Assembly (NCBI RefSeq): GCF_009909615.1
Contig: NZ_WWNE01000008.1
Location: 124,001-188,000, forward strand
Direction of reading: 5' to 3'
Source: Acidiluteibacter ferrifornacis
Lineage (GTDB): Bacteria; Bacteroidota; Bacteroidia; Flavobacteriales_E; Vicingaceae
Length of the DNA: 64,000 nucleotides
In this document: in pieces, positions 34,333 to 43,241 of the stretch
Numbering within the stretch: position 1 is the first letter of the stretch
Layout of the letters: each line of letters starts with the position of its first letter
Notes under the pieces: generated by a model
Database searches by the model: none
What the model saw: only the letters and a program-made list of their open reading frames with translations
What the model was told of the DNA's origin: nothing
Position numbers and translations under genes: made by a program

Positions 34333-36633
34333 ATGAAAAGTCAAAACCTACTTCTAGCCATTTTATTGTTATTTTCAATCCAACTTTCCGCCTCTCACTA
34401 TATAGGAGGCGAAGTCTATTGGAGGTGTATTCAAGGTACAGGGAAGTACATTTTCTATATGGATTATTATAGAGATTGTAATAGCACCTCTGCTGATATT
34501 GGTACAGGTCCCGTTACTTTAAGGGTTTACAACACGCCACTGCCCAATAATGGGGCTTTAAGTCAAATCACAATGACGTTTGTTCCGCCAGATCCGGGAA
34601 CTCCTCTTGGGCCTAATGGTGGTGCTTCAGTTGCTCCTCTTTGTAAAGGTTGTGCAAATTCCTCTCAACCTATTTCTTGTGTTACAGAGGATAGAGGAAC
34701 TTTAGAAAAGTACTCTTATCGTTCTCAGCCTATTACCTTGAGTGGTAAACCGCCAAGTGGTAACGGTACTACTGCAGGTTGGGTGTTTGGATATACTTCA
34801 CCTTGTTGTCGTTCTGGTGATATAGAGAACTTATCCAATTTAGGGTCTTCTGCTATGTTTAAGGCAATTATGTATGGTGACGGACGAGCATCTCAAGATC
34901 CATGTTATGATAGTTCTCCATTATTTAAAGAAGAACCGTCTGCAATTATTTGTGAGGGGTATGATTTTCAGTTTAATCATGGAGTATATGATGAACAGCT
35001 GGACTCTTTGTCATTTCAATGGGCAAACGTGGTGAATTCAAGTTCAAGTGCAACACATTATCAACCAGTTATTAATAACTGGGAAGCAGGCTTTTCTTTG
35101 GCTAACCCTACGCCAACACCAGCCATGAATCCGCTCAACAAATCGGCGACTATAGATAGTAGAACAGGGAATGTAAAATTTTTTACTATTTTGCCTCCAA
35201 GTGTTCCTGCTAATATTGCTGGTATTTACGTTACTTCTACACAAGTTGATGCATGGGGGGTAAGTCCAATCACAGGGAAGAGGGTAAAGACAGGTACCAT
35301 TTATAGAGATATGCCATTTAATATTTTTAGGTGCCCTTCCATCTTTTTTACCTTCAACGATATAAATGGTAATCCTCGAACTGTGAATGAAGTAAATAAA
35401 CCACCATTTGTTTTCTTGAGTAGTGGTAGAGATGCAAAAAGTATTGATACTACAATTATTATAGGGGATTCTCTGAAATTTGATTATGTAGTGATAGATA
35501 CCAATGCCAATCCTTGTGATATTGGTTTATTGACTCAAGTTTCTATACAGCCTAGTGGAGTTCAATTTGATTCTAGCTTTTCGAATACGAATGGAAATTG
35601 CTTGCTTCCGCCTTGTGCAATATTAAATCCAGCACCGATAGGGCGCCCTGCGCGTCTTGTCGGAAACTCAATAGTTGAAACCCAGTTTAATTGGAAAGCA
35701 GATTGTGCACATTTGATGGAGTTGGGTGCCTCCATGCAAGCGGATGCGAGGAGAAACTTTCAGTTCGTATTTAAGATATACGATGATTTTTGCCCTGTGC
35801 CTGCAATGAATTATGCTAGTTTAAATGTGACGATTAAGTTACCTGAAGTTCCCCAACCGCCTAAAGTTTATTGTTTTGATACTTCGAGCGCTAGCATAAA
35901 TTTCTTTTATGAACTCACAAATTATAACCCTAATAGGTTTAATAGTGTCGAAGTGTATTTAGGACAGAGGCTTAAAGGGTCACAAGGGTCTTTTTCCTTT
36001 TTTACGCAACCAATTGAATATATTACTAATCATATTGGTCAAGGATTTATTCCTATGAATCAACTTGACCCTAATCAAGAGTATGCCATCAGATTAAAAC
36101 ATCGAGATTCGATTTGTACATGGGATGTAACATCTCAGTATAGTAATGTTATTTCTGCCGGTCAGACTGACACCGTTCAGTTTAATTTAAACTATAAAGA
36201 CAGTACTTTAAGTTTGTCGAATCCGCTAAATGGAAATTTACAGTGGTATAAGAATGGAGTTTTGATAGCCAATGCATCAGGAAATGCTATAGTAATATCG
36301 GATACTGGCAGGTACGAAGTAGAGGTAACCATTGGAGGATGTGTGTTCCGAAGTCAACCTTATATTATTTCTGTGGTGAGCAGTATAGAGCTGAAGTCAT
36401 CCATTTCTGAGCTGTCTATTTTTCCTAATCCAACAAATGGTAATTTAAGTATCAGTGGACTCCATGAGAATGAGAGTATTAAAAGTGTTAGTGTTTATAA
36501 CTTAAATGGACAATTAAAAGCTTTGCCAAATAGTGGTTCATTCATAGATTTGAGTGTTCTCCCTAAACAATTATACATTCTTAGAATTGAGACGAATTGG
36601 AGAGTGGTGACGAAGAAAATAGTAAAACAGTAG
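34333..36633 (+). CDS. T9SS type A secreted protein, paralogue of the next gene
   Basis: The 766-residue product has a signal peptide (1-20, ending QLSA) followed by SHYIGGEVYWRCI, a start seen in large gliding- or adhesion-related secreted Bacteroidota proteins. Residues about 20-335 are nearly the same as those of the following gene, including many cysteines (YYRDCNST, CKGCANSSQPISC, SPCCRSGD) that should form disulfides outside the cell. After this the two proteins diverge. The end (SIFPNPTNGNLSIS, VSVYNLNGQL, YILRIETNWRVVTKKI) is a type A T9SS domain. No enzyme motif was recognised. Confidence 0.9.
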   Translation: MKSQNLLLAILLLFSIQLSASHYIGGEVYWRCIQGTGKYIFYMDYYRDCNSTSADIGTGPVTLRVYNTPLPNNGALSQITMTFVPPDPGTPLGPNGGASVAPLCKGCANSSQPISCVTEDRGTLEKYSYRSQPITLSGKPPSGNGTTAGWVFGYTSPCCRSGDIENLSNLGSSAMFKAIMYGDGRASQDPCYDSSPLFKEEPSAIICEGYDFQFNHGVYDEQLDSLSFQWANVVNSSSSATHYQPVINNWEAGFSLANPTPTPAMNPLNKSATIDSRTGNVKFFTILPPSVPANIAGIYVTSTQVDAWGVSPITGKRVKTGTIYRDMPFNIFRCPSIFFTFNDINGNPRTVNEVNKPPFVFLSSGRDAKSIDTTIIIGDSLKFDYVVIDTNANPCDIGLLTQVSIQPSGVQFDSSFSNTNGNCLLPPCAILNPAPIGRPARLVGNSIVETQFNWKADCAHLMELGASMQADARRNFQFVFKIYDDFCPVPAMNYASLNVTIKLPEVPQPPKVYCFDTSSASINFFYELTNYNPNRFNSVEVYLGQRLKGSQGSFSFFTQPIEYITNHIGQGFIPMNQLDPNQEYAIRLKHRDSICTWDVTSQYSNVISAGQTDTVQFNLNYKDSTLSLSNPLNGNLQWYKNGVLIANASGNAIVISDTGRYEVEVTIGGCVFRSQPYIISVVSSIELKSSISELSIFPNPTNGNLSISGLHENESIKSVSVYNLNGQLKALPNSGSFIDLSVLPKQLYILRIETNWRVVTKKIVKQ
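34391..35335 (+). repeat. Tandem gene duplication, copy 1 (N-terminal module)
   Basis: It aligns with 36800-37744 at a constant offset of 2409 bases with no gap. In the first 60 bases 57 are the same. A patch near 34975-35030 is clearly more divergent than its flanks, giving a mosaic look. Confidence 0.9.
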
Positions 36634-36683
36634 CGTCTAATAGCTGAAGATTCTATTTTTTTTTCGAAATTGCGGCAACCATT

Positions 36684-36720
36684 GTAGTTTTACTCGTCTT
36701 TTGGACGTAAAAGAAACTAC
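36684..36720 (+). promoter_or_regulatory. Long imperfect hairpin upstream of the type B T9SS gene
   Basis: GTAGTTT (36684-36690) pairs with AAACTAC (36714-36720). Inside, CGTC (36695-36698) pairs with GACG (36704-36707). No T tract follows, so it is not a standard terminator. It lies 15 bases before the start codon at 36736 and could affect translation or transcript stability. Confidence 0.45.
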
Positions 36721-36735
36721 TTACGTTTTAATTTA

Positions 36736-39700
36736 ATGACTATGAAAAAGATAAGTTTACTGCTGTTGATTTTTATCTCAGCCATTTCCAGTTCTTTTGC
36801 CTCTCACTATGTAGGAGGTGAAGTCTATTGGAGGTGTATTCAAGGGACAGGGAAGTACATTTTCTATATGGATTATTATAGAGATTGTAATAGCACCTCT
36901 GCTGATATTGGGACGGGTCCCGTTACTTTAAGGGTTTACAATACGCCATTGCCCAATAATGGGGCTTTAAGTCAAATCACAATGACTTTTGTTCCGCCAG
37001 ACCCAGGAACTCCTCTAGGACCTAATGGAGGTGCTTCAGTTGCGCCTCTTTGTACAGGTTGTGCAGGTTCGCCACAACCCATTTCTTGCGTTACAGAGGA
37101 TAGAGGAACTTTAGAAAAGTACTCTTACCGTTCTCAGCCTATTACCTTAAGTGGTAAGCCACCAAGTGGTACCGGTACTACTGCAGGTTGGGTGTTTGGA
37201 TATACTGCACCTTGTTGTCGTTCTGGTGATGTAGAGAACTTATCCAATTTAGGGTCTTCTGCTATGTTTAAGGCAATTATGTATGGTGATGGGCGAGCAT
37301 CCCAAGATCCATGCTATGATAGTTCTCCTCAGTTTAAAGAATCTCCTTCGGTGATTATTTGTGAGGGGTATGATTTTCAGTTTAATCACAATGCGACTGA
37401 TGATGAATTGGATTCATTGTCTTATCACTGGGCAAACGTAGTGAATTCAAGCTCAAGCACAACGCAATATCAACCTGTTATTAATAACTGGGCAGCAGGC
37501 TTTTCTTTGGCTAATCCTACGCCAACACCAGCGATGAATCCGCTAAACAAGTCAGCGACCATCGATCCATTAACAGGAGAAATTAGAATGTTTACAATAT
37601 TGCCTCCAAGTGTGCCTGCTAATATTGCTGGTATTTACGTTACTTCTGCGCAAGTTGATGCATGGGGGATAAGTCCAATTACAGGAAAGAGGGTAAAGAC
37701 AGGTACTATTTTTAGAGATATGCCATTTAATATTTTTAGATGTCCTAAAATTACATACACCGCTGTCATAAATGGTAGTCCGGTTACAGTTAACGAAACT
37801 AATAAGCCGCCGTTTGTTCAAATTGGGGCTGCTGCTGGTTCAAATAGTTTGGATACAATTGTTTATGCTGGAGATTTTGTTTCTATTCCATTTTTAGCAG
37901 TTGATTCCAATACTAGTCCTTGTTCCGTAACATCATTGACCGAAGTTTCGGTTGAGCCGACAGGTTATCAGTTTGATAAGTCTTTTAATGATCCGCAAGG
38001 TAATTGCCCAATTAAGCCGTGTGCAACTCTAACTCCTGCCCCATCAGGAGCTCCAGTAAAAAGACTGAGAGGGCTCTCTACTGTAGGAACTAGATTTAAT
38101 TGGCAAACGACTTGTGACCATCTAAATCCAGTGGGTGTTCAGCAGTTATCTTCAGGACGATTTACATTCGTTATGAAAGTGTACGATGACTTCTGTCCTG
38201 TACCTGCAATTAACTACCCCACTATTAATATTACACTTAAAGCGCCCGATCCATTAGGGCCTCCTGTTATTCGTTGTGTCAATAAATTGGATGACGGAAG
38301 TTATGTTATTAGTTGGACTGGGCCAGTGCATCCTGATACGACCAATTCATTTCATTCTTATCAACTGTTCCTTTCTCAAAGAACAGCGGGTTCAAATGTT
38401 CCTTATACTAATTTAAGTAACCCTATCGCTTTTGGTTTGACAGATTATGAAGGCTCATATACTATTCCAGCGAGTGCTTTCCCTCCTGGTCAAGAAGTGG
38501 CATTTAGAATGAAAACTAGATATGGCTGTGGTGGGTCTGATACTTCTGATTTCTCTCCATTATATGCGACAACTAATCGTTTGAAGGCGGTGCATTCTGG
38601 GACGTTACCAGCTGGAGATCCTAATGCTCCTCAAACTAAAGTTACACTTAGTTGGAAGTCACTATTTAATACCATCCCTAATTACAATCCTAGAAAGCCT
38701 TTATTAATGGCTTCTTCGATGCTAGAGTCGTGGAATGGCGTATTTTATATTTATCAGCGTCACTCGCCACATAACTCAGGGCCTTGGTTGTTGATAGATT
38801 CCATTATGGAGACCGATACCTCTAAATTTAAATGGACAGGAGAAAGCCCTGTCTGTGACGATTCTGTTTCGTTTAAGATTGCAACTAGGGATACCTTGGC
38901 CAATTGTGAGTCATTTAGTAATGTGGTGACAAAGAATATGAAATCTATTGTGCCGCCTGCAAAGCCAAAATTAATTGAAACATTGGTTCGTCCAAATGGT
39001 GATGTTTTCTTGAAGTGGGCAGTTTTGGGACTTTCTGCTGATTCATATGTAATCTATGAATCGGATGCTACTGGAGCCTTGATGAATAAGCTTGATAGTG
39101 TAATTGTGCCTCAAGACACTTTTATTCATATAGGAGCAGGAGCCGATCTAGGTGCTAAGTATTATGTAATAATTCCTTATGACACTTGTAATAAGGCTGT
39201 AGCAGGAACAAAATCAGAAGTTATTAAGACTTCCCAAGCTAGCGTTTCGTTGTCAGGAAACTGTATTGTTACTGCCAATATCACTTGGACTCCATTTTTA
39301 GGGTTTGGTGCAGGCGCTATTACTCAGTATGAGTTTTACATTGTTGAGAATGGTGTGACTACTAAAATCGGGACTAGAAATGTGCCCGTTACCTCATTTG
39401 ATTACAATGTAGGTCCTCAAACATCTTATGATTTTTATGTAGTTGCGAAGGCGGGTGCAGGGCAATCGGCTCGTTCAAGTATGTTTAATGTAGTAACTGG
39501 TAGCTTACCCGATACTTTTGTTATTGCTCCTCCAGATGTGCGATGTGTTCGTTATATTGGAAATGTTGTTGAATTGGAATGGTTGAAACCATTAAATCCG
39601 AAGAATAATTTTGAAGAGTATCGTGTAGAGCGTTTAGATGGCAATAATTGGGTTGTGGCACCAAATGGAATAATTACAGACTATAACACTACAACATATA

Positions 39701-41586
39701 CGGATGCAAGTCCTATAGTAGATTTGAAGTATCGAGTAGCTTCTGTTTCTAATTATTGTAATCAGCGAAAGGACTCTCTTCCTGGAGGTTTTGTAACTCC
39801 GATTGTTTTAGACGTTGAAAATTATGTAATTCCAAATGTGCCAACAGCTCCTAAGTTGAAATTGGAGTGGACTAGTACAGGAATTCAATATGAGAATAAC
39901 TATGAAATTTTAAGAGACGCATCAGTCGGAGTGCCAAGTGGTGTATATAATGTTGATACAACTGTTAAGCAAACTGTTTTGTCTTTTATTGATACGGATA
40001 GTTGTACGAAAATTGGAAGATATTTTGTTCAAGTTCAAGATACTTCAGGTTGTTATAGTGTATCAAATACAGCCGAGGAAACTTTTAGAGACTCTGAAGG
40101 ACCACTTAAGCAGTACATCGATTATGTTACTGTAGATTATACAGATATTAATAATTTGGCTGTAAAAATAGTATGGTCTAAAAACCCTTCAAAGGATGTT
40201 AAAAGGTATATCATCGAACGACCTCTAACTACCTTCCCAATTACTAATATTACAATTGATACGAGTGGGGAGACTACAGAAGTTACTGAGTATGTTAATC
40301 CTGCTGATACTTCTTACACCTACACTATTTTTGCAGAAGATTCGTGTGATGGTATTTCTGACGGACCATTCGATGAAGCTACCACAATTGATATCGACAG
40401 TAGGTTCTTGATTTGTGATTCTGCGGTGGAGTTGACATGGAATCGTTACGATTGGTTCAGATCTGGTTCAGAGGTGTTGTATGAAATTTACGCATCTCAA
40501 ACAAAGGTGTTTGCTGATTTTGTGAAAATTGGTTCAACAACTAGAAATGTTTTTACACATGAAGGTGTCCAATCAGGAGATAATTACTACTATGTAAAAG
40601 CGCTTGATTTAAATGGAGCTGGTCCATTCTTTTCAAATTCTAATTTAACATATGAATTTGTTGAATATCCTGATCCTCCTGCATATCAATACATGCACTC
40701 TGTATATGTTAATTCTCCAAACTTTATAGAAATTCAATGCTATGTGGATACAGCAGCATTGGTTAAAGGATATGCCATTTACCGTGGAGTAGATTCTTCC
40801 GCATTGGTTAAAATTGATCAAGTAGGAACAGATGCAGTAGTAGATGGTGCTGTTAATTTCTCAGACTATAATGTAGTTTCTGATGAAGGTAGCTATTACT
40901 ATAGAATAAACGCGCTGGATTCTTGCGGAAACTTGTCTATCGCCTCTAATTTAGGTAAGTCTATTTACTTGGTTAATACTACGGATAACTTGGCTTTAAC
41001 CAATACTTTGAAGTGGACAGCATATGAAGATTGGGCCAACGGAGTAGATTATTACCTAATCTACAAGGCAGAGAAGAATAAGTTTGGCGTAGATGCTTAT
41101 GATACGTTATATGTAGAGCCAGGAATGGGGAATGTTATTACCTATACGGATGATGTTTCTGATTACCTAGATGACAAGGATAACTTCCTTAAAAATGGCC
41201 AATATTGTTATTATGTAGTAGCCGTTGAGAATGGAAGAGGAGTTCCTTCTGATCCTTCAATAGGTTCAGGAATGGCTTTATCAAACGCGGTTTGCACAAA
41301 TATGCAGCCTGCAATGTACATTCCGAATGCTTTTTCTCCTGGTACTGCGGTAAATAATGTGTTTAGACCTGAAGGGGTTTACTTTGATTTCACAAGGTAT
41401 GAGATGATTATTTACAACCGATGGGGAGAAGTTGTTTTCGAAACCAATGACTATTACAAAGGATGGGATGGTTCATTGAGTGGAGGAAAGTATGCTCCAA
41501 TAGGAACTTATGTATACTCGATTCGATTTATAGATTCGAATGGGGAAGAGCGTTCAAGAAAAGGAACTTTAACCATTGTAAGGTAA
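36736..41586 (+). CDS. Giant T9SS type B secreted protein with FN3-like repeats
   Basis: The 1616-residue product has a signal peptide (about 1-24, ending SSFA) and then SHYVGGEVYWRCI, opening the module of about 315 residues shared with the previous gene. From about 510 onward follow many fibronectin-III-like units, recognisable by repeated strands such as KVTLSWKSL, DVFLKWAVLG, VVELEWLKPL, LKLEWTSTG and NTLKWTAYED. The end (YIPNAFSPG, VNNVFRPEG, YEMIIYNRWGEVVFET, YKGWDG, GTYVYSIRF, from about 1528) is a gliding-motility-type (CHU_C) type B T9SS domain. Such proteins are often retained at the surface as filaments or adhesins. It closes with a strong terminator. The ATG two codons downstream is also possible. 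Confidence 0.92.
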   Translation: MTMKKISLLLLIFISAISSSFASHYVGGEVYWRCIQGTGKYIFYMDYYRDCNSTSADIGTGPVTLRVYNTPLPNNGALSQITMTFVPPDPGTPLGPNGGASVAPLCTGCAGSPQPISCVTEDRGTLEKYSYRSQPITLSGKPPSGTGTTAGWVFGYTAPCCRSGDVENLSNLGSSAMFKAIMYGDGRASQDPCYDSSPQFKESPSVIICEGYDFQFNHNATDDELDSLSYHWANVVNSSSSTTQYQPVINNWAAGFSLANPTPTPAMNPLNKSATIDPLTGEIRMFTILPPSVPANIAGIYVTSAQVDAWGISPITGKRVKTGTIFRDMPFNIFRCPKITYTAVINGSPVTVNETNKPPFVQIGAAAGSNSLDTIVYAGDFVSIPFLAVDSNTSPCSVTSLTEVSVEPTGYQFDKSFNDPQGNCPIKPCATLTPAPSGAPVKRLRGLSTVGTRFNWQTTCDHLNPVGVQQLSSGRFTFVMKVYDDFCPVPAINYPTINITLKAPDPLGPPVIRCVNKLDDGSYVISWTGPVHPDTTNSFHSYQLFLSQRTAGSNVPYTNLSNPIAFGLTDYEGSYTIPASAFPPGQEVAFRMKTRYGCGGSDTSDFSPLYATTNRLKAVHSGTLPAGDPNAPQTKVTLSWKSLFNTIPNYNPRKPLLMASSMLESWNGVFYIYQRHSPHNSGPWLLIDSIMETDTSKFKWTGESPVCDDSVSFKIATRDTLANCESFSNVVTKNMKSIVPPAKPKLIETLVRPNGDVFLKWAVLGLSADSYVIYESDATGALMNKLDSVIVPQDTFIHIGAGADLGAKYYVIIPYDTCNKAVAGTKSEVIKTSQASVSLSGNCIVTANITWTPFLGFGAGAITQYEFYIVENGVTTKIGTRNVPVTSFDYNVGPQTSYDFYVVAKAGAGQSARSSMFNVVTGSLPDTFVIAPPDVRCVRYIGNVVELEWLKPLNPKNNFEEYRVERLDGNNWVVAPNGIITDYNTTTYTDASPIVDLKYRVASVSNYCNQRKDSLPGGFVTPIVLDVENYVIPNVPTAPKLKLEWTSTGIQYENNYEILRDASVGVPSGVYNVDTTVKQTVLSFIDTDSCTKIGRYFVQVQDTSGCYSVSNTAEETFRDSEGPLKQYIDYVTVDYTDINNLAVKIVWSKNPSKDVKRYIIERPLTTFPITNITIDTSGETTEVTEYVNPADTSYTYTIFAEDSCDGISDGPFDEATTIDIDSRFLICDSAVELTWNRYDWFRSGSEVLYEIYASQTKVFADFVKIGSTTRNVFTHEGVQSGDNYYYVKALDLNGAGPFFSNSNLTYEFVEYPDPPAYQYMHSVYVNSPNFIEIQCYVDTAALVKGYAIYRGVDSSALVKIDQVGTDAVVDGAVNFSDYNVVSDEGSYYYRINALDSCGNLSIASNLGKSIYLVNTTDNLALTNTLKWTAYEDWANGVDYYLIYKAEKNKFGVDAYDTLYVEPGMGNVITYTDDVSDYLDDKDNFLKNGQYCYYVVAVENGRGVPSDPSIGSGMALSNAVCTNMQPAMYIPNAFSPGTAVNNVFRPEGVYFDFTRYEMIIYNRWGEVVFETNDYYKGWDGSLSGGKYAPIGTYVYSIRFIDSNGEERSRKGTLTIVR
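36800..37744 (+). repeat. Tandem gene duplication, copy 2 (N-terminal module)
   Basis: Partner of 34391-35335. Most differences are in third codon positions. The similarity stops abruptly just after the segment encoding MPFNIFRCP, where both proteins turn into unrelated sequence. This marks the module border. Confidence 0.9.
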
Positions 41587-41605
41587 TTTAATCTATAATT
41601 ACATG

Positions 41606-41645
41606 AAAGACCCTGATTAGTTTCACCTAGTCAGGGTCTTTTTTT
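41606..41645 (+). terminator. Rho-independent terminator after the type B T9SS gene
   Basis: GACCCTGATTAG (41609-41620) pairs with CTAGTCAGGGTC (41627-41638), including one wobble, around a 6-base loop, followed by seven T. It isolates the secreted-protein genes from guaB. Confidence 0.92.
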
Positions 41646-41679
41646 GTTTTTTTTAAATTTTTAGCTGGCTTAAAATTGT

Positions 41680-41687
41680 TAATTTTG
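41680..41687 (+). promoter_or_regulatory. -7 box TAATTTTG of guaB
   Basis: An exact TAnnTTTG match ending 28 bases before the guaB ATG and right after the terminator. The expected leader is about 20-25 bases. Confidence 0.55.
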
Positions 41688-41715
41688 CCCCTATTTATAA
41701 AGAATTTCACCGATT

Positions 41716-43191
41716 ATGAAAAACGCAGAACCGACAAAATTTATCGCTGAAGGATTGACTTACGACGATGTCCTATTGGTGCCTTCATATTCAGAAGTTA
41801 TGCCACGAGAAGTGGTAATTTCTTCGATGTTTACCAAAAAGATTAAATTGAATACTCCAATCGTCTCTGCCGCGATGGATACTGTGACTGAATCTGCGTT
41901 GGCAATTGCGATTGCACAAGAAGGAGGAATAGGAGTGCTGCACAAAAATATGAGTATTGAAGCTCAAGCAGGTGAGGTTAGAAAAGTGAAGCGTTCGGAA
42001 AGTGGAATGATAAAAGATCCCATTACCTTACATGACAGTGCCACCGTTTTCGATGCTAAGAAAATTATGCGTGAAAACAAGATTGGTGGGATTCCTATAG
42101 TTGATGATCAAAATGTGTTAGTAGGAATTATAACTAACAGAGATTTGCGATTCGAAAAGGATTTCAATAAAAAAGTAGCAGATATTATGACTACTCAAGA
42201 ATTGATTACCGCTCAAGAAGGTACTGATCTTTCAAAGGCTGAATCAATCTTACAACAGCATAAGATTGAAAAATTGCCGGTGGTCAATGAAAACAATGAG
42301 TTAGTTGGTCTAATTACTTATAGAGATATTATTAAGTTGAAAGAACGTCCAAATGCATGTAAGGATGAATTTGGTCGTTTGAGGGTTGCTGCAGCTGTAG
42401 GTGTAACCGCTGATGTTGTGGATAGAATTACTGCATTGGTTGCAGTTGGAGTTGATGCAGTAGTTATAGATACTGCACATGGCCATTCTAAAGCTGTTTT
42501 AGAGACACTAAAAAAAGTAAAGTCTACATTTCCTGAGTTACAAGTCGTGGTTGGGAATATTGCAACTGGAGAAGCTGCATTGGCTTTGGCTGAAGCTGGA
42601 GCTGACGCCGTTAAGGTAGGTATAGGCCCAGGTTCTATTTGTACTACCAGAGTTATTGCAGGAGTGGGAGTTCCTCAATTATCGGCTGTTTTAGTTGTTG
42701 CTGAAGCATTGAAAGGTTCAGGAGTGCCAATTATTGCTGATGGAGGACTACGCTTTACAGGAGATGTTGTAAAAGCAATAGCAGCAGGTGCCAATACAGT
42801 AATGGCAGGTTCAATGTTTGCAGGAGTAGAAGAATCTCCTGGTGAAACAATTATCTATGAGGGAAGAAAATTTAAGGCCTATAGAGGAATGGGCAGTATT
42901 GAGGCCATGCAGAAAGGATCAAAAGACCGATACTTTCAAGATATGGAAGACGATATTGCTAAATTAGTACCGGAGGGAATATCAGCTAGAGTGCCTTATA
43001 AAGGAAATATATCAGAAGTGATTTATCAATTAGTTGGTGGTTTACGTGCAGGTATGGGGTATTGTGGATCCAGTACTGTAGAAGAATTGCAGAAAAAGTC
43101 TCAATTCATCCGCATTACCAATGCTGGAATCAGAGAAAGTCATCCTCATGGAGTAGCTATTACAAGAGAGGCTCCGAATTATAGTCGATAA
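41716..43191 (+). CDS. guaB: IMP dehydrogenase
   Basis: The 491-residue enzyme oxidises IMP to XMP with NAD, the first committed step to GMP. The order is classical: TIM barrel, a pair of CBS domains inserted at about 95-205 ([16 protein letters not shown] and [15 protein letters not shown] mark the two), and the catalytic cysteine C309 in [13 protein letters not shown]. The flap [19 protein letters not shown] lies near 394-412. It ends YSR, as in close relatives. It has its own promoter, and the next gene begins 50 bases later, so partial co-transcription is possible. Confidence 0.98.
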   Translation: MKNAEPTKFIAEGLTYDDVLLVPSYSEVMPREVVISSMFTKKIKLNTPIVSAAMDTVTESALAIAIAQEGGIGVLHKNMSIEAQAGEVRKVKRSESGMIKDPITLHDSATVFDAKKIMRENKIGGIPIVDDQNVLVGIITNRDLRFEKDFNKKVADIMTTQELITAQEGTDLSKAESILQQHKIEKLPVVNENNELVGLITYRDIIKLKERPNACKDEFGRLRVAAAVGVTADVVDRITALVAVGVDAVVIDTAHGHSKAVLETLKKVKSTFPELQVVVGNIATGEAALALAEAGADAVKVGIGPGSICTTRVIAGVGVPQLSAVLVVAEALKGSGVPIIADGGLRFTGDVVKAIAAGANTVMAGSMFAGVEESPGETIIYEGRKFKAYRGMGSIEAMQKGSKDRYFQDMEDDIAKLVPEGISARVPYKGNISEVIYQLVGGLRAGMGYCGSSTVEELQKKSQFIRITNAGIRESHPHGVAITREAPNYSR

Positions 43192-43241
43192 GAAACAATA
43201 TTAACCAGATAATAAAGTTTAATTACCCAATATTTAACAGT

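Noticed and set aside
36684-36720. The hairpin before the type B gene as a terminator of the type A gene
   Set aside because: No T tract follows on either side, and it lies only 15 bases from the next start codon.
34333-41586. The idea that the two secreted paralogues are one gene broken by a frameshift or misassembly
   Set aside because: Each has its own signal peptide and its own complete sorting tail, and the spacer contains stops and a hairpin.
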